DNA of 64,000 nucleotides from positions 1 through 64,000 of the forward strand of contig CAKZPE010000006.1 of NCBI GenBank assembly GCA_937138495.1, read 5' to 3'. Shown here piece by piece: positions 1 through 8,877 of this stretch; position 1 is the stretch's first letter; the number at the start of each line of letters is the position of its first letter. Source of the DNA: an uncultured Oceanospirillaceae bacterium. GTDB lineage: Bacteria > Pseudomonadota > Gammaproteobacteria > Pseudomonadales > Balneatricaceae. The notes beneath the pieces are model-generated. The model ran no database searches and had not been told where the DNA came from. It saw nothing but the letters and a program-made list of their open reading frames with translations. Made by a program: the position numbers and the translations under genes.

Positions 1-21
1 CGGCGATTGCCGGCATTTTTA
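1..21. terminator. Probable half of a terminator at the window edge
   Basis: CGGC (1-4), loop GATT and GCCG (9-12) form a short stem followed by GCATTTTT. If the missing upstream bases mirror this (AAAAATGC...), it would be a symmetrical bidirectional terminator closing crc on the minus strand and a gene to the left on the plus strand. Only half is visible, so this is tentative. Confidence 0.3.
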
Positions 22-25
22 GGTG

Positions 26-793
26 TCAGATGTCGTAATCAATGATTACCGGTGCGTGGGCCGAGAACGCTATATCCCGGAAGATACGTGCGGATTTAAC
101 CGTTTTACGCAGGTTCGCCGTGGTGATCTGGTAATCCAGACGGGCACCTTCATTCAGCTCCCGGGCACGGTTATATTCCGGCCACCAGGTGTACTGGTGA
201 TCCGCATGGTTGACCTGGCGGAAAGCATCGACGTATTCCATGTCATCAAAGATATCTGCCATCCATTCCCGTTCGTGTGGCAGAAAGCCCGAAACGCTCT
301 GGTTAACGTACCAGTTGCTCAGGTCGACAGGTTTGTGGGCAATGTGTAGCGGGCCACAGAAAATAAATTCACGGCGCTTACGCAGGGTCTTTGTCAGATG
401 CCCCTTGAGCAGATCCATGTATTCTTCTTTCTCCGCCTGGGCTTCATCGTTCTTCAGGCCTGAAGGCATGCTCCATGATGCAACGCTGACTTTATCAAAG
501 TCTGCCTGAATGAAGCGGCCATGGAAGTCGCACTGTTCAAAACCCAGCCCGGTCATAATCGCCTTGGGAATTTCACGGGTGTAAATAGCGACACCGCTGA
601 AGCCGTCTTCGAAGGCGTCAAAGAAGTAGGCTTCATATCCTTCGGGGTGAAAACGGTCCGCATCCAGCTGATACTCTTTTGCGCGCAGATCCTGCAGACA
701 CACAACGTCTGCGTCCTGCTGGACCATCCAGTCGAAAAAACCATTATCGGCAGCCTGTTCAATACCTTGGGTATTGAAGGTGATAACGCGCAT
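26..793 (-). CDS. crc: Crc-like catabolite repression control protein (degenerate exonuclease III fold)
   Basis: This 255-residue protein has the exonuclease III/endonuclease-exonuclease-phosphatase fold but lacks the catalytic residues. The metal-binding Glu of ExoIII (LQET) is Asp35 here (CLQDLR). The GDxN motif is GPLH (147-150), losing both the Asp and the Asn. The terminal DHxP is AHAP (245-248), losing the Asp that orients the His. The same losses are known for Pseudomonas Crc, which works with Hfq to block translation of catabolic mRNAs bearing A-rich sites. The gene is divergent from pyrE, as in Pseudomonas, which supports Crc over a DNA-repair enzyme. It is likely cytoplasmic and without nuclease activity. 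The Crc name comes from motif resemblance and gene order; the Hfq partnership is assumed from Pseudomonas. Confidence 0.85.
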   Translation of the reverse strand: MRVITFNTQGIEQAADNGFFDWMVQQDADVVCLQDLRAKEYQLDADRFHPEGYEAYFFDAFEDGFSGVAIYTREIPKAIMTGLGFEQCDFHGRFIQADFDKVSVASWSMPSGLKNDEAQAEKEEYMDLLKGHLTKTLRKRREFIFCGPLHIAHKPVDLSNWYVNQSVSGFLPHEREWMADIFDDMEYVDAFRQVNHADHQYTWWPEYNRARELNEGARLDYQITTANLRKTVKSARIFRDIAFSAHAPVIIDYDI

Positions 794-1071
794 AGAACAA
801 AAATCCTGAAAAAAGTATCAAATGTGTGAAAGATTACTATCGAGCCCGCATTGTATAAGGGATGCGGCGAAAATTGAATTGATTTCATACTGGCTTTGGT
901 GAATTTTCAGATTCAGTCTGGTGAATAAAATTACTCTGACGCAGGTCTGCAGGCATTTTAAACTGCCGTTTGAGGGGGCGGTGCCGCTAATATGCGTGGA
1001 ATTCCATGGAGGGACAGGCGTTAATCCTGTATGATGCGCGCAATTTTTAGCCAGCGACCGGGGAAATCAGC

Positions 1072-1713
1072 ATGCAGGATTATCAGAGAGAATTTATTGA
1101 ATTTGCCATCGATAAAGAAGTATTACGTTTTGGCGAGTTTACTCTTAAATCTGGCCGGACCAGCCCGTACTTTTTTAATGCCGGCCTGTTCAACAGTGGT
1201 GAAGCGCTGGCGCGTCTGGGGCGTTGCTATGCGGCTGCTATTCAGCAATCCGGTATTGAATACGATGTGCTGTTAGGCCCTGCCTATAAAGGTATTCCGC
1301 TGGCGGCAACGACCTGTGTGGCACTGGCAACAGATTTTGGTCAGGACGTGCCTTACGTGTTTAACCGTAAAGAAGCGAAGAGTCACGGTGAAGGCGGCAG
1401 CCTGGTGGGTGCACCGCTGGAAGGCCGGGTACTGATTATTGATGATGTGATCACTGCCGGTACGGCGATCCGAGAAGTCATGACTATCATTGAGCAGGCA
1501 GGAGCCACACCGGCCGGTACTGTTATTGCCCTGAACCGCCAGGAAAAAGGTAAAGGCGAATTGTCTGCAATTCAGGAAGTTGAACGGGATTACAATATGC
1601 CGGTAGCTTCAATCGTGTCGCTGGAAAACGTGCTGACCTATCTGGAAGAGCAGGGCAACAAAGCTGAACAGGTTGATGCGATTCGTGCGTACCGTGAAGC
1701 CTACGGTATCTGA
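1072..1713 (+). CDS. pyrE: Orotate phosphoribosyltransferase PyrE
   Basis: Cytoplasmic enzyme of de novo pyrimidine synthesis: orotate + PRPP gives orotidine 5'-monophosphate + PPi. At 213 residues it matches the usual length of proteobacterial PyrE. The PRPP-binding signature is visible as [13 protein letters not shown] (about residues 121-133), and the flexible catalytic loop contains the [11 protein letters not shown] segment. ATG at 1072 follows a purine-rich GGGGAA about 9 bases upstream. It is transcribed away from crc with 278 bp between them, and a strong terminator follows directly, so it is probably monocistronic. Confidence 0.97.
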   Translation: MQDYQREFIEFAIDKEVLRFGEFTLKSGRTSPYFFNAGLFNSGEALARLGRCYAAAIQQSGIEYDVLLGPAYKGIPLAATTCVALATDFGQDVPYVFNRKEAKSHGEGGSLVGAPLEGRVLIIDDVITAGTAIREVMTIIEQAGATPAGTVIALNRQEKGKGELSAIQEVERDYNMPVASIVSLENVLTYLEEQGNKAEQVDAIRAYREAYGI

Positions 1714-1734
1714 TACAGAGCCGGTATTCAGGCT

Positions 1735-1766
1735 AAAAAAAACACCGCCATTGCGGTGTTTTTTTA
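1735..1766 (+). terminator. Rho-independent terminator after pyrE
   Basis: AACACCGC (1741-1748), loop CATT and GCGGTGTT (1753-1760) form a perfect 8-bp stem with A-tract before and T-tract after. It can stop transcription from both pyrE (+) and the convergent small gene at 1794-1919 (-). Confidence 0.92.
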
Positions 1767-1793
1767 TACCCGGCGAAACCGCCGGTGCAGAAC

Positions 1794-1919
1794 TTACCAC
1801 TGCATAACAGTTGTCAGTGCAATAGGTACCGGCATCGTAATCCAGGCCAGTGCGGCCAGGTTGATGATGAACCAGATTGGTCCTGAGCTGTCACGGAAGT
1901 TTGCGTCATGATCGGCCAT
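1794..1919 (-). CDS. Small predicted inner-membrane protein, 41 residues
   Basis: I do not recognise the family. The frame is open from 2021, but ATG at 1919 is the likely start because AAGGGTGAG lies just upstream of it; the extra N-terminal codons have no such signal. The product begins MADHDANFRDSSGP (soluble, charged) and continues into a single hydrophobic segment (about residues 15-37) containing two prolines, ending in MQW. It has one membrane span with a short acidic N-terminus. It converges on pyrE and shares its terminator. The good ribosome-binding site and clean membrane segment suggest a real gene, but no function can be given. Confidence 0.6.
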   Translation of the reverse strand: MADHDANFRDSSGPIWFIINLAALAWITMPVPIALTTVMQW

Positions 1920-2252
1920 GATCTCACCCTTTAATTGGCAATTTTTTAGGGCAACGGCGGTGTTTATAAACGGCATAAAGCCGTGGCAATACGGGATTGC
2001 ACTGGGGACACCCTGTTGCATGCATAGAACTGTTACTGCGTGAAGTTATGTGGCGCACTTTTTCAGACACTGTGTGCAGGCGTTAAGGCCGGATTCGCAG
2101 GGTCTTAAGTATCTTGTCATGACTTCAGTCGCAGGGGATTCTATCAGTTAGCGAAGGGCGGCGGTAGTTAATGGCTGGAGGAATTACACTTGTGTGTGAT
2201 ACTTTCCTTGCAGCACATGTTTTTTTGAGCGTTTCCAGTCAGGTATTTTTTT
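1920..2252. other. Intergenic region between divergent small gene and DUF748 gene
   Basis: This 333-bp stretch must carry promoters for both neighbours; no clear -35/-10 pair stands out. It contains a short plus-strand frame with a good Shine-Dalgarno (GGAGGA at 2177-2182, GTG 2192, stop 2273-2275) that overlaps the start of the DUF748 gene. No RNA gene or long repeat is seen. Confidence 0.5.
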
Positions 2253-5063
2253 ATGCGTTTGCATTTTGCCGTTAAAGCGATTCTTGCCGTTATTCTGTTA
2301 ATCAGTCTGTTACTCCATTCTGCCGTGTTTATCGGGCGGGATCTGGCCGCCGACTGGTTATTGGATCAGGGGGCGGAATATGCGGGGATTGAGCGTCTGA
2401 ATGTTGGCTGGCTGACGGGGGAAGTCCGTCTTGAAGGGGTGGATGTCCGTACCCCCGGTCAGCGGGATCTTAAGCTGGAGTCTTTATATCTGAAACTGGA
2501 TCTGGCAGCGCTGACTGAACAGCGGGCCTGGATTCGCCAGCTGAAGATCAGGGGGCTGAGTGGCGAGATAACCGAGCATACAGATGGTGACAACAAAGGC
2601 GCTTTGCAAGTCGGTCCGGTGCTTATTCCTGCGGCCAGTGAGGAACCGGCTGCACCAGAGGAAGAGAGTGCTTCTGAATGGCAGGTGGGTATCAGCCAGT
2701 TAAGTATTCATGAGCTGGACTGGAAAACTGATTTACCGGCTCAGCAACATCATTTGATGCTGACTGAAGCAGGATTGGAAGGGCTGTACTTTTGGGAGCC
2801 CCGTCATGCCAGCCAGCTGAACCTTGCCGGTCAGCTGAACGGGGCTGATTTTTCGGTGGCAGGTGATGCGGTTGTATTGGCAGAAGATAAGTTTGCCAAC
2901 CTGACTCTGAAAATTGCCCCTCTGACATTACAGGCATTTACAGCTGCAGCCGTACCGGGGCTTAAAGGTGATCTGAGTACTGATCTGTCGGTGCATCTTA
3001 AGCTCAGTGATGATGCTATTAATCTGCAGCAAAAAGGCCTGCTGAAACTGGAGAACTTTAGCTGGCAGGATGACGCGGTGGATGTTCAGCAGCAGAGGGT
3101 GAGCTGGAATGGACAGATTGATGCGGCGGTTATTGGCGGTGGCCTGAAAGATGCCCGTCTTAACGGTGCTCTGAACGGCGCGAAAACCCGTCTGAAACTG
3201 GGGGATGCGCAGCAGGCAGCTTTGCAGGCACTTAACTGGAAAGGGCAGATTGATGCCACCATGGAATCACTGCAACACGAGGGCGCGTTAACACTTGAAC
3301 AGTTACGCTGGCAGGATACCGGGCTGGATGTGCAGCAACAGCAACTGAGCTGGAATGGCGGATTAACTGTAACGCTGCCGAAGCAACAACTTAAGAGCCT
3401 TCAGCTGGATGGCAAGGTCGCGGGCAGTGGTACACAGGTGGAGCAGGGCAGTGCATTGCGGCTGGCACTGAAAAACCTGAACTGGCAAGGAAAGGTCGCG
3501 CTGAATAACGCACCGGCGGCTGACTCTGACGCGGCGGCTGCCGCCCAACAGACGTTATCGGTCACCGGTGATAGCCTGCAACTGGAAGGCCTGAATGTAC
3601 ACAACCGGACGCTGGCATCAGATCTGTTAACCCTGGCGAAGGTGTCTTTACAGACTTTGAAGTTTGATCAGCAAAGCGGCACCGGTGATGACGGTATGCG
3701 GGTGCAACTGGCTGAAACCCGTTTGTCAGGCGTGAATGTCCGGCATAAAAATCCTCTGAGTAAAGTAGACAGTCTGCAGCTAGGTGAGCTGGCGTATGAT
3801 TCCCGTGGGGATCTGACAATCAGTAAAGTGATCCTGCGCGACAGCCAGAGCCATGTGGTCATTGCCAAAGGTGGTAAACCGGCGGCGATAGAGCGTTATC
3901 TGGCGGCGCTGAACGGGCTGGCCGGGGAACCGTCAGCAGAGTCATCAACAGAAAAATCGGCTAAGAAAAAAGCCCCGGCGGCCCCGGCAATGCGGGTACG
4001 GATCGGCGAAGTGGCCCTGGCCGGTAAGAACCAGATTCTGTTTACCGATAATAATGCTGATCCGGCCTTTAAAGGCGATATTCTGATTAAATCTGCCAGC
4101 CTGAAACAGTTGGATACGGCGAGTAAGAAGTACTCTCCTTTTGCTGCTGATATTGAACTGAAGCCTTTCACAAAACTGAAACTCAGCGGCAAAACCAATC
4201 TGGCCGGCGGTGGTGGCGACGCTGACTGGAATGCATCCCTTACTCAGCTTGAACTGCCACGTTTAAGTCCTTATGCGATTGCTAATATCGGTTATTTCAT
4301 TGAAAACGGCCAGCTGGAACTGACCAGTAAAGGCACCCTGCGTAATGAGCAGATTGAAGGTGAAAATAACATTGTGATTAACCGTCTGTCGGTTGATCCG
4401 GTGAATCAGGACAAGGTGGCAGGCTTTACCAAACAACTGTCGATGCCGCTCGGCACGGCGATCATGATATTGCAGGACGATGACGATAACATCGAACTGG
4501 AAGTGCCGATCAGCGGTTCCCTGTCTGATCCGGATTTTGGGCTGGACAGCGTCGTTAAAATCCTCGCCGGTAAGGGCCTGAAACAGGCAGCGTTCAGCTT
4601 CCTCGCGAAGTCTTTGCAGCCTTACGGTGCACTGATCAGCCTGGCGGAAACCGCAATAGATGCCGCGTCTGACGGAACCTTTATCAATCTTGAGCCGGTG
4701 GCATTCACGCCCGGATCCGCTCAGTTGAATAAAAAGGCCCGTGACTATCTGGGTAAAGTTGAGTCAATGCTGAAAGAACGTAAGGGCATGCGGCTGAATA
4801 TCTGTGGTCAGGCGGTTGCGCAGGATGCCACACTGCTGAATACCCGGTTGCTGGAAGCCAATGAAAAACGGGAAGAGCCGCTGAACGAAGAACAGTTGGC
4901 GGCAGAACTGAAGTCCCAACTGACTGCACTGGCTCAGTCCCGTAATGACAGTGTTAAGCGGCAACTGAGCAAGCAGGTGAGCGGTGAGCGGCTGTTTGTC
5001 TGTTTTGCTCTGCCAAAGCTGGATGATCCCAAGGCGCTGCCGGTCGCAACACTGGGGCTATAA
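2253..5063 (+). CDS. DUF748 (AsmA-like) envelope protein, 936 residues
   Basis: Large, probably periplasm-facing protein anchored by one N-terminal transmembrane helix (about residues 5-27). After the helix comes the layout of the DUF748 family: a WLTGEVRLEGVDVRT-type AsmA-like strand pattern at the N-terminus and, near the C-terminus, the FTPGSAQLNKKARDYL block (about residues 814-829), which is OmpA-like in flavour. DUF748 proteins belong to the wider AsmA/BAM-related group of long beta-rich proteins linked to outer-membrane lipid traffic and integrity; the exact role here is not known. The central part carries internal repeats of about 82 residues (about 264-291 and 346-373, both with WQD...DVQQQ...SWNG). 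It stands alone, with no adjacent cotranscribed gene. The ATG has only a weak ribosome-binding site, CAGG. Confidence 0.8.
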   Translation: MRLHFAVKAILAVILLISLLLHSAVFIGRDLAADWLLDQGAEYAGIERLNVGWLTGEVRLEGVDVRTPGQRDLKLESLYLKLDLAALTEQRAWIRQLKIRGLSGEITEHTDGDNKGALQVGPVLIPAASEEPAAPEEESASEWQVGISQLSIHELDWKTDLPAQQHHLMLTEAGLEGLYFWEPRHASQLNLAGQLNGADFSVAGDAVVLAEDKFANLTLKIAPLTLQAFTAAAVPGLKGDLSTDLSVHLKLSDDAINLQQKGLLKLENFSWQDDAVDVQQQRVSWNGQIDAAVIGGGLKDARLNGALNGAKTRLKLGDAQQAALQALNWKGQIDATMESLQHEGALTLEQLRWQDTGLDVQQQQLSWNGGLTVTLPKQQLKSLQLDGKVAGSGTQVEQGSALRLALKNLNWQGKVALNNAPAADSDAAAAAQQTLSVTGDSLQLEGLNVHNRTLASDLLTLAKVSLQTLKFDQQSGTGDDGMRVQLAETRLSGVNVRHKNPLSKVDSLQLGELAYDSRGDLTISKVILRDSQSHVVIAKGGKPAAIERYLAALNGLAGEPSAESSTEKSAKKKAPAAPAMRVRIGEVALAGKNQILFTDNNADPAFKGDILIKSASLKQLDTASKKYSPFAADIELKPFTKLKLSGKTNLAGGGGDADWNASLTQLELPRLSPYAIANIGYFIENGQLELTSKGTLRNEQIEGENNIVINRLSVDPVNQDKVAGFTKQLSMPLGTAIMILQDDDDNIELEVPISGSLSDPDFGLDSVVKILAGKGLKQAAFSFLAKSLQPYGALISLAETAIDAASDGTFINLEPVAFTPGSAQLNKKARDYLGKVESMLKERKGMRLNICGQAVAQDATLLNTRLLEANEKREEPLNEEQLAAELKSQLTALAQSRNDSVKRQLSKQVSGERLFVCFALPKLDDPKALPVATLGL

Positions 5064-5112
5064 ATCCCCACGGGTTGTTTTAGGGGTTGTTAACGGTTTA
5101 ACCCTGCGAGTG

Positions 5113-6864
5113 TTATTCAGTGAGAGACAGTGTGCTTTTCGGTGTGCTGGAACTGGTGGTGACCGGGATGATGGCGGTAATGCGGGTGCCGCGGTCATGG
5201 TTACGGCGGACGCTGAAGCTGCCGCCCAGTGCCCGAACCCGTTCCCGCATACCTATCAGCCCGAAGCCGCTTTTGAAAGCATGGCTTTCCACATCAAACC
5301 CCAGCCCGTCATCGCTGATCATTAATTCCACCCGGTCACCACTGATGTCGCCGCGCTGACCTGTTTCCAGCCGGTGCAGTTCAATCCAGATATGTCGGGC
5401 ATGGGCGTATTTAAGGATATTACTGAAAGCTTCCTGGGTCAGACGAAACAGGGTGATATTGTACTCTTCAGACATTTCATTCAGCGGGCCTCTGAAATCC
5501 GTGTGCAAATGTATGTTGTGTTCGGCAAACCGGTTATTGGCGATACACTCCTGCAAGGCGTCGATCAGGCCAAGGTCATCCAGAGCGGTGGGACGCAGTG
5601 TGCGCATCAGGCCGTAAGTAACGTCATAAATATTCTGGGCAATGGCATCAATAGAATCGGCAGTCTTATGCACAGTACTGTCTTCTTCCGGATGTATCCG
5701 TTTCAGTATTTTGGCATCTGTGCGGATGGCCGTCAGCGACTGTCCCATCTCATCATGAAGCTCCCGGGACAGGCTGCGCCGCTCTTTCTCCTGCACGGAC
5801 AGTACCTGATGGGTAAGGCGACGGTTTTCGATCAGCTGATCACGCAACTCCTGGGTACGCATATGGATACGTAGCTCCAGCTGCTGGCGTTCCTTTTTCA
5901 GCTTATCATACAGTTGGGCGTGCTGGGTGGCAGCTTTGAGCCGTTGACGAAGGTAAGCCTGTAGCAGGCTGAAACCGGCCAGTGAAGATAACAGGATAGC
6001 CAGTAACAGGCCCGGATTCAGATCCTCAAAACTGACTTTCTGGGTAATGCTGAGCTTGAATGACTGGCCAAACCGGTTGACGGTACGGGTGGCTTTTAAT
6101 TCCGGTAGCAGATCCGTTCCCGTGCCTGTGCTGTGCGCCACGATGCGCTCGTCCAGCATAACGTCATGCTCGCTGATGATCTGTGCCCTTGCACCTTCAT
6201 TCATGAAGTTGGCGTTGGGTAGCAGGCTGGCGGTATCGACAAGAATGGAGGCAATATAGAGATTTTGAGGCGTCGGGGTGGCGTTACGCTCATAAAAGGC
6301 GAGAAAGAGTGCATATTGAGTCGTATTTTCTCCTCTGAACGGCGCGGAAGATACCGGCTGGTGGTAGCGCTGGGCAAAGCTGAGGGTTTCGCTCAGGGTC
6401 GGATCATCCTCCAGCTTCTGGCCCATCAGATCCCGGGTGTCATCCGTGAGAGGCTCGATAAACGTCAGTGGGAAGTTTGAATGCGCCAGTACTTCTTTAT
6501 TCAGATCGGGCTGTCCAAACAAGGGTTCAAAAGGGTTTGCGGCCAGTGTTTCTTCATGGTGGCTGGCAGCGGCCTGTTGCTGGATCTGAAACCGCATGAT
6601 CTGAGGGTAGCGGTTATGCATTTCGTTGGCATAACTGCGAATGGTGACAAAGTCCTGAGGATTGGCGCTGACCAGTGAGGTAAAGTTTTGTAACAGGATT
6701 TCGTTTATATAGGTTTTTTCATAGACGGAGGAATACACATACTGCGTATTATTATCCAGGCGTTTTTGCAGCAGGACGTAACTGGACCTGACGGACAGTC
6801 CGAGCATTAAAACCGTGATGCTGATCCAGATCGCGGTTACTAGCGGAAACTGCGGTTTTAACAT
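5113..6864 (-). CDS. Orphan NarX/DegS-type sensor histidine kinase
   Basis: Inner-membrane sensor kinase, about 583 residues from ATG 6864, which has AGG just upstream; an in-frame TTG at 6876 is an alternative. Layout: TM1 (about 8-28), a periplasmic domain of some 240 residues, TM2, a coiled-coil rich in Arg/Gln/Glu (KKERQQLELRIHMRTQELRD), then a HisKA_3 dimerisation domain. The phosphoacceptor is His370 in RELHDEMGQ. The HATPase domain has the N-box (FRLTQEAFSNILKYAHA) and G-boxes (DDGLGFD and GFGLIGMRERV). HisKA_3 kinases normally phosphorylate LuxR/NarL-type regulators, but none is encoded next to it or in this window, so its partner must lie elsewhere. Downstream, on the opposite strand, is the DUF748 gene. 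The signal is unknown. Confidence 0.9.
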   Translation of the reverse strand: MLKPQFPLVTAIWISITVLMLGLSVRSSYVLLQKRLDNNTQYVYSSVYEKTYINEILLQNFTSLVSANPQDFVTIRSYANEMHNRYPQIMRFQIQQQAAASHHEETLAANPFEPLFGQPDLNKEVLAHSNFPLTFIEPLTDDTRDLMGQKLEDDPTLSETLSFAQRYHQPVSSAPFRGENTTQYALFLAFYERNATPTPQNLYIASILVDTASLLPNANFMNEGARAQIISEHDVMLDERIVAHSTGTGTDLLPELKATRTVNRFGQSFKLSITQKVSFEDLNPGLLLAILLSSLAGFSLLQAYLRQRLKAATQHAQLYDKLKKERQQLELRIHMRTQELRDQLIENRRLTHQVLSVQEKERRSLSRELHDEMGQSLTAIRTDAKILKRIHPEEDSTVHKTADSIDAIAQNIYDVTYGLMRTLRPTALDDLGLIDALQECIANNRFAEHNIHLHTDFRGPLNEMSEEYNITLFRLTQEAFSNILKYAHARHIWIELHRLETGQRGDISGDRVELMISDDGLGFDVESHAFKSGFGLIGMRERVRALGGSFSVRRNHDRGTRITAIIPVTTSSSTPKSTLSLTE

Positions 6865-7020
6865 ATGCCTGTTCAATCCATGAATACAGGGGCAGACCCT
6901 GATATTTAATGTTCCGGCGCAGATTACTACTCCTGATAAACACCTTTGCTGGTCGTGGTTCGCACGGGGCAGTGCGTGGTATTTTAATTAAAGTCTAACG
7001 ATTCTGTGGATGGAAAACAA

Positions 7021-7045
7021 AAAAGGCACCCTAAGGTGCCTTTTT
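7021..7045 (-). terminator. Terminator downstream of sodB
   Basis: AAAAGGCACC, loop CTAA, GGTGCCTTTTT: a 10-bp symmetrical hairpin with A and T flanks, 24 bases beyond the sodB stop. It can work in either direction, but only sodB reads into it. Confidence 0.9.
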
Positions 7046-7068
7046 CAGTATGTCTGCAGGGGTGCAGA

Positions 7069-7653
7069 TCAGCCAGCCAGGTTCTGGTTGGCGAAGTCCC
7101 AGTTTACCAGCGCCCAGAAGGCTTTCAGGTATTCAGGACGTACATTGCGGAAGTCAATGTAGTAAGCGTGTTCCCACAGGTCAACAGTCAGCAGGGCAGT
7201 CTGGCCGCTGGTCATTGGCGTGCCGGCGTTGCTGGTGTTAACGATTTCCAGAGAACCGTCAGCGTTCTTAACCAGCCAGGTCCAGCTTGAACCGAAGTTG
7301 TTAACTGCTTTGTCGTTGAACGCTTCCTGGAAGGCAGCGAAAGAACCCCATTTAGCGTTGATTGCATCAGCAATTGCGCCAGTAGGCTCGCCACCACCGT
7401 TTGGAGACAGGCTGTTCCAGTAGAAAGTGTGGTTCCAGATCTGCGCTGCGTTGTTGAAAACACCGCCGGCTGGAGCAGAGGTGATGATCTCTTCCAGAGA
7501 TTTACCTTCAAACTCAGAACCTGGTACCAGGCCGTTCAGTTTTACAACGTAAGTGTTGTGGTGTTTGCCGTGGTGGAAGTCCAGAGTTTCTGAAGAAATG
7601 TGTGGTTCCAGGGCATCTTTAGCGTATGGCAGGGCCGGTAATTCAAAGCTCAT
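7069..7653 (-). CDS. sodB: Iron superoxide dismutase SodB
   Basis: Cytoplasmic enzyme converting superoxide to O2 and H2O2; 194 residues, typical of FeSOD. Metal ligands are visible: His27 (DFHHGKHH), His75 (WNHTFYW), Asp158 and His162 ([10 protein letters not shown]). The AAQ at 69-71, with the active-site Gln in the second domain, is the hallmark of the iron enzyme; MnSOD has Gly-Gly there with Gln later. It is transcribed alone, with a terminator downstream. A perfect 16-bp palindrome lies 40-55 bp upstream of the ATG and is a possible operator. In E. coli sodB responds to iron through Fur and RyhB, but no canonical Fur box is seen here. Confidence 0.96.
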   Translation of the reverse strand: MSFELPALPYAKDALEPHISSETLDFHHGKHHNTYVVKLNGLVPGSEFEGKSLEEIITSAPAGGVFNNAAQIWNHTFYWNSLSPNGGGEPTGAIADAINAKWGSFAAFQEAFNDKAVNNFGSSWTWLVKNADGSLEIVNTSNAGTPMTSGQTALLTVDLWEHAYYIDFRNVRPEYLKAFWALVNWDFANQNLAG

Positions 7654-7692
7654 AAGTATGTACCTTCACGTCACGGTTTCAGCATAAAACCG

Positions 7693-7708
7693 TTAATATC
7701 GATATTAA
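7693..7708. promoter_or_regulatory. 16-bp perfect palindrome upstream of sodB
   Basis: TTAATATCGATATTAA is perfectly self-complementary and lies 40-55 bases upstream of the sodB ATG, in an AT-rich stretch with TATATACA beside it. It fits a dimeric repressor or activator site overlapping the promoter. It does not match the Fur, FNR or OxyR consensus as I know them, so the regulator is unassigned. Confidence 0.45.
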
Positions 7709-7860
7709 TTTGTATATACAGCCAGGCAGGAAATACGGTTTGGCTCGAGCCTGGAGGCCGCATAATAGCACTCATATATGGGTTTTTGACAGCGAATTAA
7801 AGCCCTGCACTTCATAGGGAAAAAGACACTGTCGCAAACAGTACAGGACAGAATCAGTAT

Positions 7861-8877
7861 TTAATCAACATTCACCAGTTCAGCAATTTTAAGCAACTGA
7901 ATCGGCGGATACAGCTCCAGCTGACGGGCAACCTGCATATTGATGAAGATTGAATAGCGGTTAAGGGAAGCAATGGGTAACTGTCCCGGCTGTTGGCCGT
8001 CAAAAAGGACTTTTTCCGCCTGGTTGGCTGCCAGGCGTCCCACATTGTAATAACGGTTGGCGACCGCTATCAGGCCGTCAGAACGGGTAACCATCACATC
8101 ATAGGCGCTGGCCACAGGTAAGCCGTGGCGGTTTGCTGCCTGTGTAAACGCATCGCGGTGCTGACGGTTGTATGAACTCGAACCCACATAGACTGCATCT
8201 GCGCCGGCAGCTTTCAGTTCGGACATGATCCGGTCGAACTGATCTGGCAGAGGCTGGCCGTCCGGGCCGAGTTCGTAAGTCTGGCTGATCAGATCAAAGT
8301 TCATATCGACGGCCAGCTTCTCCAGCTTACGGGTGTTCAGGACGGAATTCGCTTCGTTACCCGCATAGATAACGCCGATGCGTTTAGCCGCCAGATAATC
8401 CTGGAGCACACTTAGCTGCACCTGTTCAGGTACCCGGTTACGGATACCGGTAACCAGTGGCCGGCCACTCTCCGAATACGATTTGATAATGCCTGCACCG
8501 ACCGGATCAGCGACAATCATGAATAACAGCGGGATGCCTTGCAGATACTGCTGGGCATTGGCACCACTGACCGGGCCAATAATCGCTTTGGAAACGCTGG
8601 TGCCCCAGGTGACCACCAGATCAGGCTTTAACTGCCGGGCTTCATCAATGAATCCGGGCAGGCTGGCTTTATTTTTAGCGGCGTCACGGATGGTCAGCTC
8701 AACCGGCAGACGGTTGTCTTCAATATACTGTTTAAACCCCTGGCAGGCCTCTTCACAGCCCCGCCACACCACCATGTATACCTGAGCCGGGTTAGCTGCG
8801 GTAAATTCTGCAGCGACGCTGACAACACTGCTGATCAGCAATGCTGCAGTCAGAAATAATCGGCTGATTATGCGCAT
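7861..8877 (-). CDS. ABC-type periplasmic substrate-binding protein (ABC_sub_bind family)
   Basis: Exported 338-residue protein with a clear signal peptide (hydrophobic residues about 6-22, cleavage near SVAA-EF). The body matches the two-lobed ABC_sub_bind (TrpX-like/PF04392) fold: DLVVTWGTSVSKAI in lobe one, PLLFMIVADPVGAGII at the hinge, RIGVIYAGNEANS and DAVYVGSSS in lobe two. In such proteins the ligand is often an amino acid or aromatic compound, but it cannot be read here. Last gene of a three-gene operon: its ATG overlaps the end of the MFS-sensor gene by 10 bases. No ABC permease or ATPase is present, so it probably does not feed a normal ABC importer. It may instead present ligand to the periplasmic sensor domains encoded upstream. 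Confidence 0.85.
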   Translation of the reverse strand: MRIISRLFLTAALLISSVVSVAAEFTAANPAQVYMVVWRGCEEACQGFKQYIEDNRLPVELTIRDAAKNKASLPGFIDEARQLKPDLVVTWGTSVSKAIIGPVSGANAQQYLQGIPLLFMIVADPVGAGIIKSYSESGRPLVTGIRNRVPEQVQLSVLQDYLAAKRIGVIYAGNEANSVLNTRKLEKLAVDMNFDLISQTYELGPDGQPLPDQFDRIMSELKAAGADAVYVGSSSYNRQHRDAFTQAANRHGLPVASAYDVMVTRSDGLIAVANRYYNVGRLAANQAEKVLFDGQQPGQLPIASLNRYSIFINMQVARQLELYPPIQLLKIAELVNVD

